Below, in pieces: positions 1-9,600 of a DNA stretch of 26,748 nt. The stretch's first letter is position 1; each line of letters begins with the position of its first letter. Under the pieces are notes generated by a model. That model worked only from the letters and a program-made list of their open reading frames with translations. It had not been told where the DNA came from and did no database searches. This stretch comes from Clostridia bacterium. GTDB lineage: Bacteria > Bacillota_A > Clostridia > RUG12999. The position numbers and the translations under genes are program-made. The stretch lies in the NCBI GenBank assembly GCA_017558425.1, contig JAFYVD010000068.1, positions 1 through 26,748 of the forward strand, in the 5' to 3' direction.

Positions 1-954
1 GAAATTATCCGCGAGGCAGGTATTGTGGGAATGGGCGGTGCAGGTTTCCCCGCACACATTAAGTTCAATCCCCCAAAAGATAAGCCCATTGACTGTGTAA
101 TTATCAACGGTGCAGAATGCGAACCCTACCTTTCGTCCGACCATCGCAGTATGCTTGAACAGCCGGCTGACCTTATCCGCGGCCTTGAAATTGTGATGAA
201 AACCGTAGGTGCTCAGCACGGAATCATTGCCATTGAAGATAACAAAACCAATGCTATAGAAAAAATAGCCGGACTTCTCGCAAAGAAAAAAGATATTGAG
301 GTTAAAGCCTTAAAAACAAAATATCCGCAAGGTTCGGAAAAACATATTATCAAAGCCGTTCTCGGCAGAACAGTTCCATCGGGCAAACTTCCTGCAGACG
401 TCGGCGTTGTTGTCACAAATGTTGATACTGCCATATCTGTCAAAAAAGCTCTTGAAACGGGTTTGCCGGTTATCAGACGCCGTGTAACCGTATCGGGATT
501 TGGTATAAAAAATCCGGGAGTTTTCTCGGTTCGTATAGGAACCCCCTTCAGCGAAATTATTGAAGCTGCAGGCGGAATGACCGATGACGTAATCAAGGTT
601 GTATCCGGCGGTCCCATGATGGGAACCCAGGTTTTCGACACAGATGTGTCGGTGATAAAAACCACATCCGGAATTCTTGCACTCACCTCAAAAGAAACTG
701 CTGTTTATCAGGAAGGTCCTTGCCTGAGATGCGGCAAATGCGTGTCAGCTTGTCCTATGAATCTGATGCCGGTAAACATTGCGGCGGCAGGCAGAGCGGA
801 AGATGGCGAAAAGGCATTCATCTTTAACGCGCACGACTGTATTGAATGTGGTTGCTGTGCTTATTCTTGCCCTTCGCGCAGAAATCTGATTGAAAGTGTG
901 CGACTTGCAAAAAATATGGCAACTGTCATTGCAAGGCAGAAAAAATCTGTATAA
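1..954 (+). CDS. rnfC: RnfC, electron transport complex subunit C (5' partial)
   Basis: Peripheral NADH-side subunit of the Rnf complex, which couples electron transfer between ferredoxin and NAD+ to Na+ or H+ translocation. The frame is open from base 1, so the true start lies outside; 317 residues remain, and perhaps 120 N-terminal residues are missing compared with usual clostridial RnfC. The visible part begins with the flavin/NADH-site glycine motif GMGGAGFP and the INGAECEPY segment shared with NuoF/RnfC. Two 4Fe-4S motifs follow near the C-terminus: CLRCGKCVSACP (about nt 721-756) and CIECGCCAYSCP (about nt 838-873). It is the first visible gene of rnfCDGEAB, with 34 nt before rnfD. 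Family assignment is secure; only the 5' end is unknown. Confidence 0.96.
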   Translation, partial: EIIREAGIVGMGGAGFPAHIKFNPPKDKPIDCVIINGAECEPYLSSDHRSMLEQPADLIRGLEIVMKTVGAQHGIIAIEDNKTNAIEKIAGLLAKKKDIEVKALKTKYPQGSEKHIIKAVLGRTVPSGKLPADVGVVVTNVDTAISVKKALETGLPVIRRRVTVSGFGIKNPGVFSVRIGTPFSEIIEAAGGMTDDVIKVVSGGPMMGTQVFDTDVSVIKTTSGILALTSKETAVYQEGPCLRCGKCVSACPMNLMPVNIAAAGRAEDGEKAFIFNAHDCIECGCCAYSCPSRRNLIESVRLAKNMATVIARQKKSV

Positions 955-955
955 T

Positions 956-970
956 GCCCTGATATCGGGC
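956..970 (+). other. Small inverted repeat between rnfC and rnfD
   Basis: GCCC and GGGC arms flank a TGATATC loop, just after the rnfC stop and just before the rnfD ribosome binding site (AAAGGCGG, 973-980). With only four GC pairs it is weak. It could tune rnfD initiation or mark an mRNA processing point, but no U-tract follows, so it is not an intrinsic terminator. Confidence 0.3.
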
Positions 971-988
971 AGAAAGGCGGAATTTATC

Positions 989-1972
989 ATGAAGCTTAAC
1001 AACACGGTGACAACATCACCGCATATAAAACAAGCTGACGGTATAAGTTCGGTAATGCTGGATGTTATTATCGCCCTTGTTCCCTCAGCACTCGGTGCAA
1101 TATTCTTCTTCGGAATTAAAGCATTACTCATTCTTGTAACCTGCATCACTTCCTGCGTCCTCGCAGAATACTTCTGGTGCAGAATTTTCAAAAAACCCAT
1201 TACCACCGGCGACCTTTCCGCCGTTGTAACGGCACTTCTTCTGGCATATTCTCTGCCTCCCCAAACGCCTTTATGGGTTGTTATGATAGGCGCTGTATTT
1301 TCCATAATAGTGGTAAAACAGCTTTTCGGCGGTCTGGGACATAACTTTATGAACCCGGCACTTTGCGGCAGAGCCTTTCTAATGGCATCCTGGCCTGCAT
1401 ATATGACAAGTTGGACCACTCCCACCGCATTCGGTGCGGACGCAGTTTCCACAGCCACACCTCTTGCAACTCTTGCTTCGGGAAACTGGCAGGATCTGCC
1501 TTTGTTATCCGATATGTTTTTCGGCAACCGAAGCGGCTGTATCGGTGAAACTTCTGCCGTTCTTATTCTTCTTGGCGGAATTTACCTTATTGTCCGCAAT
1601 GTTATAGACTGGAAAATCCCTTTCTTCTACATACTCACATCCTTTGTTTTAGGCTTTTTCCTTGGCGGTGGAACGGCAATGCAAAGTCTGATGACGGCAA
1701 CTGTTCACATCATCACAGGCGGTATTCTCCTTGGCGCTATTTTCATGGCAACAGACTATACCACCTCCCCTGTTACACCTTTGGGTCATATAATTATGGG
1801 TGTCGGTTGCGGTCTCATCACCAGCCTTATCAGATTCTGCGGCGGTTATGCCGAAGGCGTTACATACGCAATTTTAATTATGAACGCCCTCACTCCGCTT
1901 ATCGACAGATATATCCGTCCCCGTACCTTCGGACATTTTCCGGAAAAGAAGGAGGCTGAAGTTAATGCTTAA
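989..1972 (+). CDS. rnfD: RnfD, membrane flavoprotein subunit of Rnf complex
   Basis: Integral membrane subunit (327 aa) of the Rnf pump, NqrB/RnfD family, with multiple hydrophobic helices. The covalent FMN site is the motif DAVSTATPL, residues 151-159; Thr157 is the expected flavin-linked residue, attached by an ApbE-type flavin transferase that is not in this window. The late motif ATDYTTSPVTPLG is also typical of the family. The reading frame is open upstream to 890 inside rnfC, but ATG 989 is preferred because AAAGGCGG lies 8 nt before it and the protein then begins at the usual RnfD N-terminus (MKLNNTVTTSPHI). Its 3' end overlaps rnfG by 8 nt, suggesting translational coupling. Confidence 0.96.
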   Translation: MKLNNTVTTSPHIKQADGISSVMLDVIIALVPSALGAIFFFGIKALLILVTCITSCVLAEYFWCRIFKKPITTGDLSAVVTALLLAYSLPPQTPLWVVMIGAVFSIIVVKQLFGGLGHNFMNPALCGRAFLMASWPAYMTSWTTPTAFGADAVSTATPLATLASGNWQDLPLLSDMFFGNRSGCIGETSAVLILLGGIYLIVRNVIDWKIPFFYILTSFVLGFFLGGGTAMQSLMTATVHIITGGILLGAIFMATDYTTSPVTPLGHIIMGVGCGLITSLIRFCGGYAEGVTYAILIMNALTPLIDRYIRPRTFGHFPEKKEAEVNA

Positions 1973-2516
1973 ACAAACCATAAAACTTGGCGGAATCCTG
2001 TTTTTGATTGCCTGTGCAACCGCACTTTTGCTTGCAGTTACAAACAGTCTTACGGCAGATAAAATTGCCCAGCTTCAGCTTGAAAAGAAAAACGAAGCAA
2101 TGGCTCAGGTCATAGCAGCAGAAAACTACAATCTTATCGAAAGTCAGCCGGAAAGTTATGAGCTTTATCAGGCTGCAAACGGCGACACAACAGTTGGCTA
2201 CGCAGTATCCATTTATGCTAACGGATATGGCGGCAACATCAGCATGATGGTGGGTGTAAATCCCGACCTTACAGTAAACGGCGTATCAATAACTGATATG
2301 TCCGAAACTCCCGGCCTTGGAGACAATGCAAAAAAACCGGAATTTACCGACCTTTTCAAGGGCAAATCCGAAAATGAACTTGCGCTTACAAACGAAGGCG
2401 GCACAATTCAGGCTTTAAGCGGTGCAACCATCACCTCTCTGGCAGTTACAAATGCCGTTCGCTCAGCTGTTGAAATTGTATCAAAAGAAATTTCAGGGGG
2501 TGCTTACAGTGAATAA
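1965..2516 (+). CDS. rnfG: RnfG, periplasmic-side flavoprotein subunit
   Basis: RnfG/NqrC-type subunit (183 aa) that carries a covalently bound FMN on the outer face of the membrane. One N-terminal membrane helix (about residues 8-27) anchors an extracytoplasmic FMN-binding domain. The flavinylation motif SGATITS is at residues 152-158, with Thr155 as the FMN acceptor; SETPGLG (113-119) is another conserved family motif. Start ATG 1965 lies inside the end of rnfD, preceded by GAAGGAGG, and the gene ends overlapping the rnfE start by 8 nt. This chain of overlaps shows a single co-translated operon. Confidence 0.96.
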   Translation: MLKQTIKLGGILFLIACATALLLAVTNSLTADKIAQLQLEKKNEAMAQVIAAENYNLIESQPESYELYQAANGDTTVGYAVSIYANGYGGNISMMVGVNPDLTVNGVSITDMSETPGLGDNAKKPEFTDLFKGKSENELALTNEGGTIQALSGATITSLAVTNAVRSAVEIVSKEISGGAYSE

Positions 2517-3126
2517 TAACAGTTATCTTAAAACTTTTTTAAATGGTATAATCACAGAAAACCCCGTACTGGTGCTTCTTCTCGGAATGTGTCCCACGCT
2601 GGCTGTATCCACTTCGGTTCAGAACGCCGTGGGAATGGGATTATCCACCACATTTGTACTCACCTGTTCAAATATGGTAATTTCCCTGCTTCGCAAAGTT
2701 ATCCCCGGAGAAATTCGTATAGCATCCTTTGTTGTAATTATCGCAGGCTTTGTAACCGTGGTTCAAATGCTTCTTTCGGCATTTTTGCCCGAACTTAACG
2801 AAAGTCTCGGCGTATTTATTCCGCTGATAGTTGTTAACTGCATCATCCTCGCCCGTGCCGAAGCATTTGCTTCCAAAAACGGCATTCTTCAGTCCGCCGT
2901 CGACGGACTCGGAATGGGGTTGGGATTCACAATTGCTCTTTCGGTTATCGCAACCGTCAGAGAACTTCTTGCAACCGGTTGCTTCTATGGAATTCCCCTT
3001 TTTGGTGAAAACTTCAACGGCGCCACAGTAATGGTAATGGCTCCCGGCGGATTTTTAACACTCGGTATTATAATAGCCGTTTTAGGCGTAATCAGAAAAC
3101 GTAGGGAAGGCGGTGACTCCAAATGA
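2509..3126 (+). CDS. rnfE: RnfE, membrane subunit of Rnf complex
   Basis: Integral membrane subunit (205 aa) of the RnfE/RsxE/NqrD family, almost wholly hydrophobic with about six helices. With RnfA it forms the pseudo-symmetric core through which electrons and ions cross. The family motif NPVLVLLLGMCPTLAVSTS is near the N-terminus and REL..TG is in the second half. I place the start at GTG 2509, 8 nt after AGGGGG, rather than at the upstream in-frame ATG (2422). The upstream extension lies inside rnfG, adds 29 residues unlike the family, and lacks a good ribosome binding site. The stop overlaps the rnfA start codon (ATGA). Confidence 0.94.
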   Translation: MNNNSYLKTFLNGIITENPVLVLLLGMCPTLAVSTSVQNAVGMGLSTTFVLTCSNMVISLLRKVIPGEIRIASFVVIIAGFVTVVQMLLSAFLPELNESLGVFIPLIVVNCIILARAEAFASKNGILQSAVDGLGMGLGFTIALSVIATVRELLATGCFYGIPLFGENFNGATVMVMAPGGFLTLGIIIAVLGVIRKRREGGDSK

Positions 3127-3701
3127 TTTTAAATCTTATAACCATTGCTTTCACAGCAATGCTCGCAGAAAACTTCGTGCTTGTAAAATTCATGGGCATC
3201 TGCCCCTTCCTTGGAGTTTCCAAAAAAATCACCACAGCTTTCGGCATGGGAATGGCGGTACTTTTTGTAATGCTTCTCTCCTCCGTTTTCACCTGGTTTG
3301 TTCAGCTTGCGCTTAACGCTCTCGGACTTGAATATCTGCAGACAATAGCATTTATTCTTGTTATTGCGTCGCTTGTTCAGTTTGTTGAAACCGTAATGAA
3401 AAAATACCTGCCTGCACTTTACAAATCCCTGGGTATTTATCTCCCGCTTATCACAACAAACTGCGCGGTTTTAGGTTCGGCAATTCTCATTCAGACCAAC
3501 GGCTATAATCTCCTTGAAGCAATAGTTTTCGGCATATTTGCGGCGCTTGGTTTCACCCTTGCGATTGTAATTTTTGCCGGCATCAGAGAACGCCTTGAAG
3601 AAAGCGATATCCCTGAATTTATGAAAGGGCTGCCAATCTCTCTTGTTTCGGCTTCCCTTCTGTCTCTCGCATTTTTAGGCTTCCAGGGCTTTAACTTTTA
3701 A
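3123..3701 (+). CDS. rnfA: RnfA, membrane subunit of Rnf complex
   Basis: Integral membrane subunit (192 aa), RnfA/RsxA/NqrE family, about six hydrophobic helices. Recognisable motifs are AENFVLVKFMGICPFLGVS near the N-terminus and the ITTNCAVLG segment; their cysteines in RnfA/RnfE coordinate an iron centre in structures of the family. The start ATG overlaps the rnfE stop (ATGA), with GGAAGGCGG just upstream inside rnfE. Length is normal. A strong AAGGAGGT for rnfB begins over its stop codon. Confidence 0.96.
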   Translation: MILNLITIAFTAMLAENFVLVKFMGICPFLGVSKKITTAFGMGMAVLFVMLLSSVFTWFVQLALNALGLEYLQTIAFILVIASLVQFVETVMKKYLPALYKSLGIYLPLITTNCAVLGSAILIQTNGYNLLEAIVFGIFAALGFTLAIVIFAGIRERLEESDIPEFMKGLPISLVSASLLSLAFLGFQGFNF

Positions 3702-3713
3702 GGAGGTCAGAAT

Positions 3714-4505
3714 ATGAACATTACAAACATTATTTTAGCAGTATCGGTTCTTGGTGCACTCGGACTGATTTTCGGTGTTGTCTTAAGTCTCGCCTCCTCA
3801 TTTTTTGCAACCGAAGAAGACGAACGAATTGACAAAATTGTTGAGCTTCTGCCCGGTGCGAACTGCGGTGCCTGCGGTTTTGCAGGTTGCGAGGCATTTG
3901 CCAAAGCGGTGACAGAAGGAACTGCCCGACCGGGCGGCTGTAGCGTCGGCGGTGAAAAAACCGCAGAACTTATTGCGGAAATAATGGGTACCGACGCAGA
4001 CTATGTAAAACAATTTGCCCATCTTAAATGCTCGGCAAGTTGCGCAAAGGCTCCCCATCGTTACGAATTCAGCGGTCTTGACGATTGCCGTGCAGCGGCA
4101 AGGCTTGGCGGAGGTCCAAAATCCTGCACATACGGATGTATAGGGCTTGGTACCTGTGCAAAGGTTTGTCCGCTTGGTGCAATATCCCTTGAGGACGGTC
4201 TTGCCGTTATTGACGGTGAAAAATGTATGGCGTGTGGCGTTTGCGTTTCCACCTGCCCCAAAAACCTTATCGAAATTGTGCCAACCACAGCCAATTACTT
4301 TGTGGCGTGTGCATCAAAAGATAAAGGTGCACAAATGAAAACTCTGTGCAGCACCGGTTGTATCGGTTGCGGAATCTGCGCCAAAACCTGTCCTCACGAA
4401 GCAATTGAATTTGAAAACAACCTTGCAAGGATTATTCCGTTCAAATGCCAGAACTGTGGACTTTGCGCAGAAAAATGTCCAAAAAAAATCATCCACATGT
4501 ATTAA
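3714..4505 (+). CDS. rnfB: RnfB, iron-sulfur ferredoxin-accepting subunit
   Basis: RnfB (263 aa) is the subunit that exchanges electrons with reduced ferredoxin. An N-terminal membrane helix (about residues 5-28) is followed by the 4Fe-4S motif CGACGFAGC (51-59, with Cys76). Several ferredoxin-type Cys clusters follow: Cys138/142/148/152, CMACGVCVSTCP (171-182), CIGCGICAKTCP (216-227) and CQNCGLCAEKCP (245-256), so about five clusters in all. The C-terminus ends immediately after the last cluster. It has the strongest ribosome binding site of the operon (AAGGAGGT, 3700-3707) and is the last gene before the terminator at 4535. The multi-cluster form is typical of clostridial Rnf. Confidence 0.96.
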   Translation: MNITNIILAVSVLGALGLIFGVVLSLASSFFATEEDERIDKIVELLPGANCGACGFAGCEAFAKAVTEGTARPGGCSVGGEKTAELIAEIMGTDADYVKQFAHLKCSASCAKAPHRYEFSGLDDCRAAARLGGGPKSCTYGCIGLGTCAKVCPLGAISLEDGLAVIDGEKCMACGVCVSTCPKNLIEIVPTTANYFVACASKDKGAQMKTLCSTGCIGCGICAKTCPHEAIEFENNLARIIPFKCQNCGLCAEKCPKKIIHMY

Positions 4506-4534
4506 TCAAAAATGGAATTGTATATTTAATTCAC

Positions 4535-4577
4535 AAAAAAAGTCTGCAACCGTCGAACGGCGTTTGCGGACTTTTTT
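4535..4577 (+). terminator. Intrinsic terminator of the rnf operon
   Basis: A hairpin follows the rnfB stop by about 30 nt. The left arm (4536-4552, A-tract then GTCTGCAA) pairs with the right arm (4561-4577, TTGCGGAC then TTTTTT), with one G-T wobble and one mismatch and a short loop. The run of six T after the stem fits rho-independent termination, and the A-tract on the left could let it work in reverse too. Confidence 0.88.
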
Positions 4578-4642
4578 GTATGAATAGGAAAAAATGTTTG
4601 GTTCAAACTATATTTACACACCTTTTTTTGTGCAAAATTCAC

Positions 4643-4671
4643 TTGAAAAATTAACAGTTTTATTATATAAT
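4643..4671 (+). promoter_or_regulatory. Sigma-A promoter of the regulator-MATE-smc-ftsY unit
   Basis: -35 TTGAAA (4643-4648), a 17-nt spacer and -10 TATAAT (4666-4671) make a near-consensus promoter 38 nt upstream of the XRE-cupin gene. Because gaps between the following five genes are small and no terminator is seen before 13925, it may drive the whole unit; internal promoters are not excluded. Confidence 0.85.
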
Positions 4672-4708
4672 ATAAGTTGGATTATTTTGAAATACGGAAG
4701 GTGTTACC

Positions 4709-5248
4709 ATGAATATTGGTCGAAAAATAAAAAGACTCCGTCAGGAAAAGAATCTTACGCAGGACGAACTTGCTCTGCGCTGCGAACTTTCCAAAGGTTT
4801 TATATCTCAGCTTGAACGAGATTTAACCTCTCCCAACTTGTCCACACTTGCCGACATTCTTGAAACCCTCGGCATTTCACTTGCTGAATTTTTCAGCGAA
4901 GATAAAGACGAAAAAATTGTTTTCAGCGAAAACGATTATTTTGAAGCCGAAAACACCGAAATGGGCTATACTGTGGAATGGATAATTCCGAACGCCCAGA
5001 AAAACGAAATGGAGCCAATCCTTCTCACCCTTCTTCCCGGCGGTTCTTACAAAGAGGAAACCGCCCACGGTGGCGAAGAATTCGGTTATGTGCTGTACGG
5101 AAGCATCGTCCTGCATATGGGCAACAAAAAGTACAGAGCCAAAAAGGGCGAATGTTTCTGCTACAAACCCAACAACAACCATTACATTTCAAATAACGGC
5201 AAAACCAACGCAAAAGTGCTTTGGGTATCTTCACCGCCGTCATTTTAA
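4709..5248 (+). CDS. XRE-family transcriptional regulator with C-terminal cupin domain
   Basis: Predicted DNA-binding regulator (179 aa). Residues 1-62 form an XRE/Cro helix-turn-helix: NIGRKIKRLRQEKNLTQDEL, then the recognition-helix region LSKGFISQLERD. Residues about 100-175 form a cupin barrel with possible metal ligands His120, Glu123/124 and His158. This HTH-cupin layout matches PuuR-like and other small-molecule-sensing regulators; the ligand is unknown. The start is set by AAGGTG before ATG 4709. It is 12 nt upstream of the MATE exporter, so it probably controls that pump and its own expression; no clear palindromic operator is visible at its promoter. Confidence 0.88.
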   Translation: MNIGRKIKRLRQEKNLTQDELALRCELSKGFISQLERDLTSPNLSTLADILETLGISLAEFFSEDKDEKIVFSENDYFEAENTEMGYTVEWIIPNAQKNEMEPILLTLLPGGSYKEETAHGGEEFGYVLYGSIVLHMGNKKYRAKKGECFCYKPNNNHYISNNGKTNAKVLWVSSPPSF

Positions 5249-5260
5249 AGGAGACCATAT

Positions 5261-6640
5261 ATGGCATTCAACAGAGAAATTCTTTTACCGGGCAAATCCT
5301 TCACAAGACACGCCGTGTCGCTTGCACTCCCGGTATTTTTGCAAAATCTCATAACCTTCGTCCTTGGTATGATGGACGTTGTCCTGCTGCAGGGCAAAGG
5401 CGACGTTGCGGTTGCGGCAGTCAGCATTGCCAACCAGGCATATCTCTGCATAAATCTTTTAATATTTGGTGTCACAAGCGGAAGTTCGGTTCTTATGTCC
5501 CAGTTCCGCGGAGCAAAAGATTATCCGTCTATGAGAAAAGCCGCAATAATTGCTTTTGGCACAGTAATGATGCTTCTTTTGCCAATATGTGCCACTTTCA
5601 CTTTTCTCCCGGAAACTGTGCTTAAACTTATGACATCCGAACCGGAAATTGTAACAGCCGGCATCCCCTATCTTAAGATAGTGTCCTTCTCTTTCTTAGC
5701 AAGCGGATTATCATATATTTTCTCTGCCTTGTTACGGTGTAACGACCAACCAAAATATCCGCTTTTCGCAAGTATTGTCGCAATATCGCTCAATACACTG
5801 CTCAACTATATCTTAATTTACGGCAAGCTCGGTCTGCCCTCACTCGGAATTCAGGGTGCAGCAATAGCAACCGTCATTTCAAGAATAGTAGAATTAATTT
5901 TAATACTCTCCTTTGTTTATTTGGGCAAAATTAAAGAAATAAAAATCTCAACAAAAGATTTTTTACATTTTTCCAAAAACCATATAACCAAATTTTTCTC
6001 AATATCAACGCCCATTATTTTCAACGAATTCATATGGGGCTTTTGTTCTACAGTTTATGCCGCAATTTACGGCAGAATGGGAACAATGACCGTTGCCGCC
6101 ATGAGTGTAGCAAATGTAATAAACCAGGCTTTTGCAACACTTCCCAACAGTATCGGCTATATAACGGCGGTAATTTTAGGCCATCTTTTGGGTGCTGAAA
6201 AATTTGAGGAAGCAAAAAAACGCGCAGGAACTCTTTCGTTTTACTCCATTTCTCTTGGAATTCTCATGGGATTATTAATGATGCTTCTGTCGCCCTTCTT
6301 TGCGAAAGTAATGTTCAGCGGACTTAGTGATGAAGTTACAAATCTTGCAATTTCATTTATGATTATTTTCGGATGCTATCTGCCCGTTCACGCATACTGT
6401 TTCACTTCCATCGCAGGCATACTGAGAAGCGGCGGAGACAGCAAAGCAGGTGCACTGATAGATCTTCTTCCCATGACACTTATAGGTATTCCCATCGGCA
6501 TAATCTTCGGCATAAAGTTCAAGCTTGAACCCTTGTTGGTTGTCGCCCTTATGAACACCGAAACCGTCGTAAAAATGACGGCAGCTTTCTTACGGGCAAA
6601 AACCTACAAATGGGTCAGAAAAATAGAATCTGCAAAATAG
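5261..6640 (+). CDS. MATE family efflux transporter
   Basis: Multidrug and toxic compound extrusion type antiporter (459 aa), inner membrane, about 12 predicted helices in two homologous halves. Family-typical features are the N-terminal LALPVFLQNLI helix, the repeated VAAVSIANQ / VAAMSVANV segments in the two halves, a loop with LRCNDQPKYP between helices, and the second-half counterpart LRSGGDSKAG. Start ATG 5261 follows AAAGGAGA with good spacing. It lies 12 nt after the XRE-cupin regulator and 8 nt before smc. Substrate cannot be told from sequence; cationic drugs or metabolites exchanged for Na+ or H+ are usual for the family. Confidence 0.92.
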   Translation: MAFNREILLPGKSFTRHAVSLALPVFLQNLITFVLGMMDVVLLQGKGDVAVAAVSIANQAYLCINLLIFGVTSGSSVLMSQFRGAKDYPSMRKAAIIAFGTVMMLLLPICATFTFLPETVLKLMTSEPEIVTAGIPYLKIVSFSFLASGLSYIFSALLRCNDQPKYPLFASIVAISLNTLLNYILIYGKLGLPSLGIQGAAIATVISRIVELILILSFVYLGKIKEIKISTKDFLHFSKNHITKFFSISTPIIFNEFIWGFCSTVYAAIYGRMGTMTVAAMSVANVINQAFATLPNSIGYITAVILGHLLGAEKFEEAKKRAGTLSFYSISLGILMGLLMMLLSPFFAKVMFSGLSDEVTNLAISFMIIFGCYLPVHAYCFTSIAGILRSGGDSKAGALIDLLPMTLIGIPIGIIFGIKFKLEPLLVVALMNTETVVKMTAAFLRAKTYKWVRKIESAK

Positions 6641-6648
6641 GTGATTTT

Positions 6649-9600
6649 ATGTATTTTAAAAGTATAACCCTTCAGGGATTCAAATCCTTTGCCGACAAAA
6701 CCGTTCTCGACTTTAATGGCGGCGTGACCGCCATTGTCGGTCCTAACGGAAGCGGCAAAAGTAACATTTCCGACGCAATTCGCTGGGTAATGGGTGAAAT
6801 GAGTGCCAAATCGCTTCGTGGTTCCAAAATGGAAGATGTTATCTTCTGCGGAAGCGAAAAGCGTAAACCACTCGGTTTCGCCGAAGTCACCATCACTATG
6901 GACAACAGCGACAAATCGCTTAAACTTGATTTTGACGAAGTCAGCGTTACTCGCCGTGTCTATCGTAGTGGCGAAAGCGAATATTACATAAATAAAGCGG
7001 CTTGCCGTCTTAAAGACATCCACGAACTGTTTATGGATACCGGTCTCGGAAGGGACGGATATTCCATCATCGGTCAGGGTAAAATTGATGCTATTTTAAG
7101 TGCGAAATCCGACGAGCGTCGTCACGTTTTTGACGAAGCGGCAGGCATTTCCAAGTTTCGTCACCGTAAGCTTGAAGCAGAACGCAAACTCGAAACCACC
7201 AACGACAATCTGCTTCGCGCAAACGACATTATAGGCGAGTTGGAATCTCAGCTTGAGCCTTTAAAAGAGCAGGCGGCAAAGGCAAGAGAATATCTTGACC
7301 TGCGTGAAACCCTGAAAAAAGGTGAAATTAATATCTGGCTCACCGACATGGAAAACAACAAAGGTCTCCTTGACGGAGCCAGAAAAGACCATAAAATAGT
7401 TGCCGACAACATAACATCTGTGGAACAGCAGATTCAGGCAACCGAAGAAAAAATAGCTCAGCTTAAAGAAGAAACCCGTCAGCGCGATTCTGCAATTGAC
7501 GCCCTTCGTGCTGAAATTTTCCGCAAACGCGAGGACATCACAAAATCTGAAAGTGAAGCGGAAATTATCAAAACCAATGTTGAACATTCTTCAAACGACA
7601 TTCTGCGAATTTCGGGCGAAATAGATGCGCTTAAAAAGCAAATATCCACCCTTTCCGATTCTGCAACCGAAAAAGAATCATTAAAAGCCGAGCTTGCCGA
7701 CAAAACCGCTCTTTCGAAAGCCAAAGTAGCTGAATGTCGTGCAGCCATTTCGGAAATTATGGGCAAAATTTCCTCCGCACGCGACAGTGTTTCGGGTGCC
7801 GACGCTTCTACCGAAAGCATCACTCAGCAGCTTCTTGCTCTCAGCACAAAGGTTGCGGCAAACAAACAGCTTATAGAATCGGAATCCCGTCGTATCGCCG
7901 CACTTGAGTCGGAGCTTGTCGAAGCTCAGGCAAAATATTCCGAAAAGAAATCGGTTGCAGACCAGCTCAGTGAAAAAACCGAGCGATTGAATGCGCGTTG
8001 TGCCTCTCTGCAAAAAACTCTTGAGGAATCAAAAATAAATGCCGAAAAAGCACTTACTGAGCTTTCAGATTTCAGGGAACATATTTCCACTTTGGAAACT
8101 CAGCTTATAAATCTTGAAAACCGCAAAAAAATTCTCACCGACCTCGAAAACAATTTTGACGGTTTTGGCGGAAGCGTAAAAGCGGTCATGAAAGAGTATC
8201 AATCGGGAAGTCTGAAAAACAAAGACATTTTCGGTCCCGTTTCTTCTCTTTTAACAGTTGATACAAAATACGTTCATGCAATCGAAGCAGCTCTTGGTGC
8301 CGCAAACACCCATATAGTAACTGCTTCGGAAGAGGACGCAAAAGCGGCTATCGCCTTTCTCAAAAAATCAAATGGAGGTAGAGCCACATTTCTCCCTATT
8401 ACGGCAATGAATCCCAAACCCTTTGAGGACAGAAATGTTTCCTCCACCAAAGGGTATATTGGCTTGGCATCCGACCTTGTTGAATTTGATAAGAAATTTT
8501 CTGCAGTTATTGAACATTTGCTTGGCAAGGTTGTTGTTGCGGAAAATATTGACCTCGCCGTTGAAATGGCAAAAAAACATTCCTATTCTTTTAAAATAGT
8601 AACTCTCCAGGGCGACACCGTTAACGCAGGCGGCAGCATTGCGGGCGGTAGCATTTCCAAATCGGGAAGTCTGTCCCGCCGTGAGGAAATTGAATCACTT
8701 GAAATTAAAATTTCGGAGCTCCACAAACAGCTTGAATCGGACCGCGCTAAACTCGACGACTATATTTCGGCGTCCGAAAAGTCCGAACAGGCTCGTGAAA
8801 GTGCATCACAGCTTCTTTGGGACACACGCCGAGAGATGGCAGAACACTCGGTTGCCGTTAAACATTCTCAGCAGGCACTTGCAGAATCTGAACAGTCTGT
8901 GTCGGAATCAGCCAAACTGCTTGCACAGCTCAAAGAAATTGTTTCAAATGCAAAAAACATTGAAAAAAGTTCTGCACAAGATTCCGAATCATTGAAACAA
9001 CGTCTTGAAAAAAGCGCACTCGACCGTTCGGGAGCACAGCTTGAAATCTCACAACTTCAGGATAAACTTTCTCTGCTCACCGAGGATTTAAACGGACTTA
9101 CCGCAAACGCCGTTGCGGCAGAAAAAGACCTTGAAATGTGTCTGGCATCGCTTGAAACCATTCTTTCGGAAATAGAGTCTGCCAAGGCGCTCATTTCTGA
9201 AAAGAACAACTCGATCGAAGGTTTTAATAAAAACAACTCTCTGCTCCTTCAGAAATCGGCAGACCTTTTAAAACACGCCGACCAACTGCGTGTTCAGATT
9301 GAAAAAGATGAAAAGACGCTTGAAGAGCTTACAGGGCAGAAATCTGACGGAAACACTCGTATCGACAGTGCCGAAGCTCAGTTGAAATCGCACAACGAAA
9401 CCGCGTTTAAACTCCAGAGCGACGAAAGCAGACTGATGGCTCGTGTTACAAAGCTTGAATCGGAAAGTGAAAACATCCTCACTCGTTTATGGGAAAGCTA
9501 CGAGCTCACCTATACAACCGCTCAGGCGTACCGTGATGAAGCTGCCGACTATAATAAACTTCAAAAAGAAGTAGCGTCCATAAAAAATAAAATCCGTGCA

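Noticed and set aside
745..1527. 260-aa minus-strand frame across rnfC/rnfD
   Set aside because: Antisense to two certain genes, no ribosome binding site or family resemblance.
2422..2508. N-terminal extension of rnfE to an upstream ATG
   Set aside because: Lies in rnfG, unlike RnfE family N-termini; GTG 2509 has the proper ribosome binding site.
4506..4708. Possible riboswitch or small RNA between rnfB and the XRE gene
   Set aside because: The stretch is explained by a terminator and a promoter with a leader of about 30 nt, too short for a structured sensor.
6610..6648. 13-codon N-terminal extension of smc
   Set aside because: SMC proteins begin at MYxKxITLxGFKSF; ATG 6649 has its own AGGTG.
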